Shown piece by piece: positions 13,620 through 16,470 of a stretch of 16,470 nucleotides of DNA. Below the pieces are notes generated by a model, which made no database searches, was not told the origin of the DNA, and was given only the letters and a program-made list of their open reading frames with translations. This DNA is from CAYNUJ01 sp964573255 (lineage in GTDB: Bacteria > Bacteroidota > Ignavibacteria > Ignavibacteriales > Melioribacteraceae): assembly GCA_964573255.1 (NCBI GenBank), contig CAZNJB010000054.1, positions 1 to 16,470 of the forward strand, written 5' to 3'. Within the stretch, counting starts at the first letter, position 1; each line of letters opens with the position of its first letter. A program made the translations under genes and the position numbers.

Positions 13620-14109
13620 CGAAATAGAAGAGAAGGGCAGCGGTCAACACTCTCAACATTTTTGGGCGAGAGTTGACGCTGTTTGTTTAGTAATTCTTGA
13701 TAACGATAGATATTTACAGTCCAAAAGATCTGCGGAACTAACGGCAAAAATTGTAAAAAAATTTGGCGTTAGCGAAAGGCAAGCGCAAAGATATATTTCT
13801 GCCGCAAAAAGAGAAGTCAGACGTATTGGCAAAGCAAAACGCGATAAGGCGTTTCTCAAAGCAATCCGAGATCGTGAATATTTGTTGCAAAAAGCAAAAA
13901 GTACCGAAGATTACAAATTGGCATTAGAAATTCTGAAAGATAGAGATAAACTTCAAGGATTATACGTCGATAAAGTTGAGCACTCAGGAGAAGTTACGCA
14001 TAAAAACATTGATCTGTCGAGATTTACAGAACACGGTTTAGAACGGATAAAGAGAGGCGATCCGATAGAGGACGTCCTAATGGACCCGGAGGCTGTAAAA
14101 AATGACTGA
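13594..14109 (+). CDS. terS: Terminase small subunit
   Basis: A 171-residue protein placed directly before the large terminase and overlapping it by 8 bases. A helix-turn-helix at about 46-72 (TAKIVKKFGVSERQAQRYIS) would recognise the packaging site; coiled helices follow (about 75-130) and an acidic C-terminal part (about 135-171) may contact TerL. The call rests on gene order plus the HTH-and-helix design, since small terminases diverge strongly. ATG 13594 lies inside the end of the methyltransferase gene with AAAGGAA upstream. Confidence 0.8.
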   Translation: MPQEKSKYDEIEEKGSGQHSQHFWARVDAVCLVILDNDRYLQSKRSAELTAKIVKKFGVSERQAQRYISAAKREVRRIGKAKRDKAFLKAIRDREYLLQKAKSTEDYKLALEILKDRDKLQGLYVDKVEHSGEVTHKNIDLSRFTEHGLERIKRGDPIEDVLMDPEAVKND

Positions 14110-15613
14110 GTTACAATTAAGAGCGGCGGCGGAATTGGAGTTGCGCAAGCGAAGAGCTGAGCGCTTAAAAGATTACGAAACGCAACGCCAATTTTACAGC
14201 AAACACTCACTTGATTGGATGGTTGATAGATTAGGGATAAAGAGAGAAACAATTGATTGGTCATTATTGCCGGAATATCAAAATCATACGTGGGACGGAA
14301 CTCCAAATCCCTTGAAACAAATTTTGGATTACCTTGATCAGGGTGAAAATAGAATCGGCGCTGAATCGGCAACTGGAACGGGAAAAACTTTTTTAGGCGC
14401 ATTGATTGTTTTGTGGTTCTTGGAAAATTTTAAGAATAGTCTGGTTGTCACATCCGCACCGAAACGCGATCAGTTATCTTTGCACATTTGGCGCGAAATC
14501 GGAAGATTGCACGATAGATTCGGTAAAGGAGATTTAACGACATTGAAATTGCGAATGGACCCGGGAAAGGATGACTGGCTTGCCGTTGGGTTTGTGGCGG
14601 GCGTAAAAGCCGATGAAGATTCGGCGACAAAGGCGCAGGGCTTTCACGCAGAACATATGTTAATAATTCTCGAAGAAACGCCCGGAATACCAAAACCAGT
14701 TATCGCTGCATTCGAGAATACATCCGTTGCGGAGCATAATATAATTTTAGCGTTTGGGAACCCTGATAATCAAATGGATAATTTACATGTTTTTTGCACG
14801 CAAGAAGGGACGAAACATGTGCGAATTTCCGCATTAGATCACCCGAACGTTGTTTTGAAAGACCCGAATTTCATCCCCGGCGCGCAATCTGAGGCAGGCT
14901 TAAAAAGAATGCTGGCGAGATACGGGAAGAAAGATTCACCGATGTATCTTTCCAGGGCTCGAGGCATTTCTCCAAAACAATCTGTAGACAGTTTGATTAT
15001 GGTCGACTGGTGTTTAGAATGCACGGAAAAGCGAGAGGATTTAGAAAAAGGCGAATGGGCTCTCGGCATTGACGTTGCAAATTCATTTGACGGGGATAAA
15101 GCGGCTATCGCGAAAGGAAAAGGCGCGGTCTGTTATGAGGTGATCGATTTTCAGTGTCCGGACAGTAATCAATTAGGAAAAAGAGATGTCGCGGAATTGA
15201 TGAGAGCGTATAAAATTGACGAAGAGCGCGTTGGAGTTGACGGCGTTGGAGTGGGAGCCGGGACGGTTAACGCTTTGAAAGAAATGGATTTTGAAATTAA
15301 AAATTTGTTGGGCGGAGCCGCGCCTATTTCAATTGAAGGTGAAGAACAGCAATTCAAGAATTTGCGATCTCAAATGTGGTGGCAGCTTAGGGAAGATATT
15401 AGGAATAAAAGAATTGTGATTCCCAATGACCCCGAACTGATAACGGATATTTGCTCGCCGAAGTGGGAAGTAAAGGACAAATATATTGTAGTTGAATCGA
15501 AAGAGAGCATAAAACAGAGACTCGGACGGTCGCCGAACAAGGGCGATGCGCTGGTATATTGGAATTGGGTTCGAGTTGACCGAGAACAAACGATTATTGA
15601 ATTTTTAACATAG
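14102..15613 (+). CDS. terL: Terminase large subunit
   Basis: A 503-residue packaging motor. The ATPase part has Walker A ESATGTGKT (88-96), Walker B MLIILEE (186-192) and coupling motif LAFGNP (216-221). The RNase-H-like nuclease part shows the acidic triad Asp324 (GIDVANS), Asp380 (VGVDGVG) and Asp482 (SPNKGDAL). It cuts concatemeric phage DNA and drives it into the prohead through the portal encoded next. The start overlaps terS. This gene looks less AT-rich than the early region, which is normal for conserved structural blocks. Confidence 0.95.
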   Translation: MTELQLRAAAELELRKRRAERLKDYETQRQFYSKHSLDWMVDRLGIKRETIDWSLLPEYQNHTWDGTPNPLKQILDYLDQGENRIGAESATGTGKTFLGALIVLWFLENFKNSLVVTSAPKRDQLSLHIWREIGRLHDRFGKGDLTTLKLRMDPGKDDWLAVGFVAGVKADEDSATKAQGFHAEHMLIILEETPGIPKPVIAAFENTSVAEHNIILAFGNPDNQMDNLHVFCTQEGTKHVRISALDHPNVVLKDPNFIPGAQSEAGLKRMLARYGKKDSPMYLSRARGISPKQSVDSLIMVDWCLECTEKREDLEKGEWALGIDVANSFDGDKAAIAKGKGAVCYEVIDFQCPDSNQLGKRDVAELMRAYKIDEERVGVDGVGVGAGTVNALKEMDFEIKNLLGGAAPISIEGEEQQFKNLRSQMWWQLREDIRNKRIVIPNDPELITDICSPKWEVKDKYIVVESKESIKQRLGRSPNKGDALVYWNWVRVDREQTIIEFLT

Positions 15614-15623
15614 AGGTGATAAA

Positions 15624-16470
15624 ATGTATTTAACACAAACAGATTTAGTAAAACTTCAATTACAACAAAACCGGGCAATGAATTTCAGCGAGACAATCAA
15701 AGAAATTATTACCGATGATGAAAATTCGGAAGAGAAAAAAGCAATGCTGGACGGAGATAAGTATTACCGCGTAAAGCACGATATATTAGATCACGATTTT
15801 AGAGCTTATTTTATTGACGGAATTAAGCATATCAATAAAAATGCCGCAAATAACAAAATTGTTCACGCTTACCATCGCATATTGGTTGATCAGAAAATGA
15901 GTTACATTGTTGGGAAGCCGATAGTCTTTGCAACTGAAAACGAAATGTTTCAGCAGTATTTGAACGATCTGTTGGGCAATCCGTTTCATAAAACGATGAA
16001 GAAGTGGGTAGCCGGAACGTCGAATCATGGAATAGAATATCTTCACGTTTATATCAACGAAAAGGGTATTCTGGATTATGTTATAATTCCCGGACATGAA
16101 ATAATTCCGATTTACGATACTCAATTTCAGAAAATATTGATCGGCGTGATACGATACTACAAAGTTGAGGTAAAAGAAAGATTGTCGGATTTCAAAAAAT
16201 ACAAGTACAAAGTTGAAATTTGGAATGGCGAAAAAGTTCTATTCCTTGAGGAAAAGGATAATGGCGAGTTTGTTTTGGATCCGGACAAAAAGGAAAATCC
16301 CAAATATCATTGGTATCGATATAATACTCTCAATCCGGATTCAAAAGTTGGAGAATTTTGGGGCAGAGTTCCTTTTATTCCTCTTAAAAACAACGATGAA
16401 GCAATGACGGATTTGCAGCTCACAAAAACGTTAATAGATAATTATGATTTCAACGTTTCGGATTTTTCAA
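15624..16470 (+). CDS. Portal protein, SPP1 gp6-like (3' end beyond window)
   Basis: At least 282 residues; the frame runs off the window end. GAGGTGAT precedes ATG 15624 and the gene starts 10 bases after terL. The segment NNKIVHAYHRILVDQ, then KMSYIVGKPIVF (76-102), and the later GRVPFIPLKNNDEAMTDL are characteristic of the SPP1-type portal family. The portal forms the dodecameric ring through which TerL pumps DNA. Order terS-terL-portal is the standard packaging block, suggesting a tailed phage, probably with siphovirus-like architecture. Confidence 0.92.
   Translation, partial: MYLTQTDLVKLQLQQNRAMNFSETIKEIITDDENSEEKKAMLDGDKYYRVKHDILDHDFRAYFIDGIKHINKNAANNKIVHAYHRILVDQKMSYIVGKPIVFATENEMFQQYLNDLLGNPFHKTMKKWVAGTSNHGIEYLHVYINEKGILDYVIIPGHEIIPIYDTQFQKILIGVIRYYKVEVKERLSDFKKYKYKVEIWNGEKVLFLEEKDNGEFVLDPDKKENPKYHWYRYNTLNPDSKVGEFWGRVPFIPLKNNDEAMTDLQLTKTLIDNYDFNVSDFS

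Noticed and set aside
1..16470. CRISPR arrays, insertion sequences or transposase genes
   Set aside because: No regularly spaced direct repeats with unique spacers and no transposase motifs were seen on either strand.

Overview
The window is one continuous stretch of a tailed, probably temperate, double-stranded DNA phage or prophage. The evidence is a LexA/CI-type self-cleaving repressor facing a run of rightward early genes, followed by recombination, replication, DNA modification and packaging genes, ending inside a portal gene. DNA is AT-rich, many genes have clear GGAGG-type ribosome sites, and gene pairs often share ATGA start/stop overlaps. The host cannot be named with confidence. An AT-rich bacterium, possibly of the Bacteroidota/Ignavibacteriota side, would fit the style of the small genes, but that is a guess. 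No integrase, DNA polymerase, lysis, capsid or tail gene lies in the window.

Layout. Positions 1-189 hold no convincing gene. The repressor (190-915, minus) is separated from the rightward genes by a 140-base switch region with three related 15-bp operator-like sites and a rightward promoter overlapping one of them. Next come a small ribbon-helix-helix-like protein, two helix-turn-helix proteins, a small conserved-looking protein and two tiny single-span membrane proteins (1056-2545). A 130-base gap (2546-2675) has a seven-codon leader ORF, a hairpin and a perfect palindrome. It precedes a recombination block: an SMC/Rad50-like ATPase, a PD-(D/E)XK nuclease and a single-strand binding protein (2676-5348).

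A set of mostly unassigned small genes follows (5434-7258), then a short tRNA-like element, then a 713-residue primase/helicase (prim-pol plus VirE-type ATPase, 7374-9515). Directly behind that gene is a 328-base non-coding stretch carrying ten exact and two degenerate copies of TGACCAC(C/T) in both orientations around an AT-rich tract. This is the strongest candidate for the phage replication origin. Rightward of it are an unknown protein, an SF2 helicase, a VRR-NUC nuclease, a small phage protein and a ParB-domain/DNA methyltransferase fusion, then small and large terminase and an SPP1-type portal (cut by the window end).

How it fits together. The repressor would hold the rightward promoter silent and be inactivated by Ala-Gly self-cleavage during the SOS response. 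The early transcript then supplies recombination and replication proteins; the primase/helicase would act at the iteron region beside its own gene; the methyltransferase may mark phage DNA; and terminase plus portal begin head filling. One gene breaks the rightward order: a two-span membrane protein on the minus strand (11419-11670), wedged between helicase and VRR-NUC. It looks like a separately expressed moron.
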